In this document: in pieces, positions 62,344 through 64,000 of the stretch
How positions within the stretch are numbered: the first letter of the stretch is position 1
Layout: each line of letters starts with the position of its first letter
Assembly: GCA_902788575.1 (NCBI GenBank)
Contig: CADAKY010000002.1
Coordinates: 114,039 to 178,038 of the forward strand
From: an uncultured bacterium
Lineage (GTDB): Bacteria; Cyanobacteriota; Vampirovibrionia; Gastranaerophilales; Gastranaerophilaceae
Length of the DNA: 64,000 nucleotides
Direction of reading: 5' to 3'
Made by a program: the position numbers and the translations under genes
The notes under the pieces: model-generated
Database searches by the model: none
The model's input: only the letters and a program-made list of their open reading frames with translations
What the model was told of the DNA's origin: nothing

Positions 62344-63448
62344 AGATTTTTTACGCAGAGTTGCGGCACTCATAAAAAAAGAGTTTAGAACAATTTGGAA
62401 TGATCCGAAATCTCGTGCAATTATTATTGCAATGCCTCTTATGCAGCTTTTTGTGTTTTCAAATGCAGTAACAATGGAAGTCAGAAACATTGATACAGTT
62501 GTTTTAGATCGTTCTCAAAGCGTTGAGAGCAGAGAATTACTTTCAAGGTTTGAAAATTCAACAAGATTCAGAAAATTCTATTATGTTGATAATGAAAAAG
62601 AATTTCGCCAATATCTGGATATTCAAAAAGTGCAACTCGGGATAAATATTCCAAATGATTTTGCAAGAGGGGTAAAGTCTAAAACAGGTGCAAATGTTCA
62701 GATTATATCCGATGGCAGACAAACAAATTCTGCTGCAATAGGATCAGGGTATGCATCGCAAATAATAAATTTGTATAACGCAGAGCTTACGGGCAACAAG
62801 AGCTCCGGATTGGATATAACAGTCAGAAACTGGTTTAATCCTAATCTTGAATACAAATGGTATATTTTGACAATTATTGTTGCAATGCTTTCGCTTGTAA
62901 CAACTTTGATTTTGACATCTTTATCGATTGCAAGAGAAAGAGAACTCGGCACATTCGACCAGCTTATTGTCAGCCCTCTTTCATCATTTGAGATATTACT
63001 TGGAAAATCAATTCCGCCATTAGTAATTGCAATGACTTTAACAATGGTTATGATTGGAATTGTTATTGTTTTTTTCCATGTTCCTTTTAATGGTTCTGTA
63101 ATTTTGTTTTTTGTTTCAATTTTGATTTCTCTTATGGCGATAGTTGGTGTGGGACTTTATATTTCGGCAATATGCAATACTCAGCAGCAGGCGATTCTAT
63201 CTGTTATGACATTTATGATGCCTGCGGTTTTGCTTTCGGGATTTATTTCACCTATTGAAGATATGCCGCTTTTCTTGCAATATTTAACATACTTAAATCC
63301 TGTAAGATTCTTTATGGTTCTATCACGCGGAATAATATTAAAAGGTATGGGAATAGGTGATGTCATTGTAAACATAATTCCGCTGCTTATAATAGCTTTG
63401 ATAACCCTGACACTTGCAAGCAGAACATTTAAGAGGAAATTGGGATAA
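62336..63448 (+). CDS. ABC-2 type permease (YbhR-like)
   Basis: The 370-aa membrane protein is the second permease of the exporter, with the same layout as its neighbour and the motif A-R-E-R-E-L-G-T-F-D-Q-L. GAGGAGGGG precedes ATG 62336. Last gene of the operon. Together with the ATPase, adaptor and TolC-like protein it makes a full drug-type or small-molecule exporter. Confidence 0.93.
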   Translation: MIRDFLRRVAALIKKEFRTIWNDPKSRAIIIAMPLMQLFVFSNAVTMEVRNIDTVVLDRSQSVESRELLSRFENSTRFRKFYYVDNEKEFRQYLDIQKVQLGINIPNDFARGVKSKTGANVQIISDGRQTNSAAIGSGYASQIINLYNAELTGNKSSGLDITVRNWFNPNLEYKWYILTIIVAMLSLVTTLILTSLSIARERELGTFDQLIVSPLSSFEILLGKSIPPLVIAMTLTMVMIGIVIVFFHVPFNGSVILFFVSILISLMAIVGVGLYISAICNTQQQAILSVMTFMMPAVLLSGFISPIEDMPLFLQYLTYLNPVRFFMVLSRGIILKGMGIGDVIVNIIPLLIIALITLTLASRTFKRKLG

Positions 63449-63490
63449 ATATTAACAATTTTTAATCAACTAATGATAAATATTTGTCTG

Positions 63491-63799
63491 TTATTCTACT
63501 TCTATTTTGAATATTACAGGACGGAGCCCGTCGTTGCAGGAACAAATTGCAACCCCCGGTTTTCTTATCCAATCTCCGTAATAGAAAAGTTCCTGCGTTG
63601 CTCCGCCATGAGCAAGCGTAAAAACATATTGATAAATCGCTTTCCAAGCTTCGTTGCAAAAACCTTCGGGACATTCCCAATCAGCATAAAAGACTTGTCC
63701 TTTTAGCATCGGACAAGCAGTTAAACCTTTAACCCCATACTCACGAGCAAGTTCTTCATCAAAATTTCGTTTCAAAACTGTTATTTTACATTTTTTCAT
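63491..63799 (-). CDS. TIGR04076-family protein
   Basis: A 102-aa protein matching this family: start K-K-C-K-I-T-V-L-K, then C-P-E-G-F-C-N-E-A-W-K-A-I and G-V-A-I-C-S-C-N-D-G-L-R-P-V-I-F. The conserved cysteines suggest metal or redox chemistry; function unknown. Divergent from the MarR gene, with the operator-like palindrome between them. Confidence 0.85.
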   Translation of the reverse strand: MKKCKITVLKRNFDEELAREYGVKGLTACPMLKGQVFYADWECPEGFCNEAWKAIYQYVFTLAHGGATQELFYYGDWIRKPGVAICSCNDGLRPVIFKIEVE

Positions 63800-63848
63800 A
63801 AGTTATTTATCCTTATTTCGTACAAATTAATTAAAAAACAAAAATTGC

Positions 63849-63877
63849 TTGACAATAATTAGATGTCTAATTATAAT
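63849..63877 (+). promoter_or_regulatory. full-consensus promoter with operator palindrome
   Basis: TTGACA (63849-63854), a 17-bp spacer and TATAAT (63872-63877) match the sigma-70 consensus exactly. A perfect 20-bp palindrome (63855-63874, core ATTAGA-TG-TCTAAT) fills the spacer, the position of an autorepressed MarR operator. The ATG follows the -10 by 6 bp. Confidence 0.85.
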
Positions 63878-63883
63878 AATTAT

Positions 63884-64000
63884 ATGAGAAATTTTTTATC
63901 GCTTATATCTAAAATTCACGATAAAGGTAATCGTTTAATTATTGAAGAACTAAAAAGAAACGGAGCAGATGGACTTGTACCGAGTCATGGTGATATTTTA
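63884..64000 (+). CDS. MarR-family regulator (5' end only)
   Basis: The first 39 codons lie in the window: M-R-N-F-L-S-L-I-S-K-I-H-D-K-G-N-R, then I-I-E-E-L-K-R-N-G and V-P-S-H-G-D-I-L. These fit the start of a winged-helix MarR protein. No Shine-Dalgarno is seen; the start codon is at the expected transcription start, so the mRNA is probably leaderless. Confidence 0.75.
   Translation, partial: MRNFLSLISKIHDKGNRLIIEELKRNGADGLVPSHGDIL

Noticed and set aside
1..64000. CRISPR array, rRNA operon, insertion sequence with transposase, prophage or replication origin
   Set aside because: None was seen. No transposase, integrase or phage gene is present, and no clustered DnaA boxes were noticed.

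Overview
The window is AT-rich bacterial DNA with short spacers and ordinary bacterial signals. Most starts have good Shine-Dalgarno sites and several promoters match the sigma-70 consensus. The cell is inferred to be Gram-negative (KdsD, a TolC-like outer-membrane factor, an AsmA-like protein) and flagellated (FliJ, FliK, FlgD, FlgE, flagellin). It also has SepF, the YggS-SepF pair, a three-domain NifU and a SpoIID-type protein. This combination best fits a low-GC lineage near the non-photosynthetic sister group of Cyanobacteria (Vampirovibrionia/'Melainabacteria', possibly Gastranaerophilales). That placement is inference from gene content; no rRNA is present.

Layout. 0.2-1.8 kb: rpsH-rplF-rplR on the minus strand, closed by a terminator and cut off from the rest of the usual ribosomal-protein cluster. 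1.8-3.1 kb: gene-free DNA with a 593-bp inverted-repeat unit and three strong hairpins. 3.1-5.8 kb: a large zincin-like protein and panD. 5.9-9.6 kb: a TetR-led redox/detoxification operon. 9.6-14.2 kb: cysS-spoIID-murJ, overlapping, minus strand. 14.3-18.2 kb: nifU-nifS Fe-S assembly genes, mscS and rlmH. 18.7-23.7 kb: flagellar fliJ-fliK-flgD-flgE, then yggS-sepF. 23.8-30.5 kb: an Fe-S oxidoreductase subunit, kdsD, an AMIN-like protein, a MmcQ/YjbR protein and a partner-switching pair (STAS protein plus fused phosphatase/kinase). 30.5-34.1 kb: a serine operon (class V aminotransferase, serA, serB) with an unusual leader before serA. 34.2-37.8 kb: a GH35 beta-galactosidase, map and tRNA-Glu. 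38.0-45.3 kb: polyprenyl glycosylphosphotransferase, small regulators, O-methyltransferase, beta-propeller protein, folP and a degenerate histidine kinase. 45.4-49.8 kb: a RelA/SpoT-domain protein with a small partner, bioD and dgt. 49.8-55.8 kb: AsmA-like protein and a flagellin carrying a GLUG-repeat domain behind a 420-nt leader. 56.2-64.0 kb: amidohydrolase, a complete five-gene TolC/HlyD/ABC export operon, a TIGR04076 protein and the start of a MarR regulator.

Main points of interest. (1) Arrays of 8-bp repeats that start at gene stop codons and recur in inverted form in the same spacer. (2) A set of genes whose ATG lies exactly 6 bp after a -10 box and that lack a Shine-Dalgarno site, as expected for leaderless mRNAs. 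(3) A divergent RelA/SpoT synthetase-like protein with a large insertion and a small downstream partner gene. (4) The 593-bp inverted-repeat unit with GNRA-capped hairpins. (5) The serA leader with a 12-codon ORF and competing hairpins. (6) The GLUG-domain flagellin and its structured leader. (7) A phased cluster of CATG sites before yggS.
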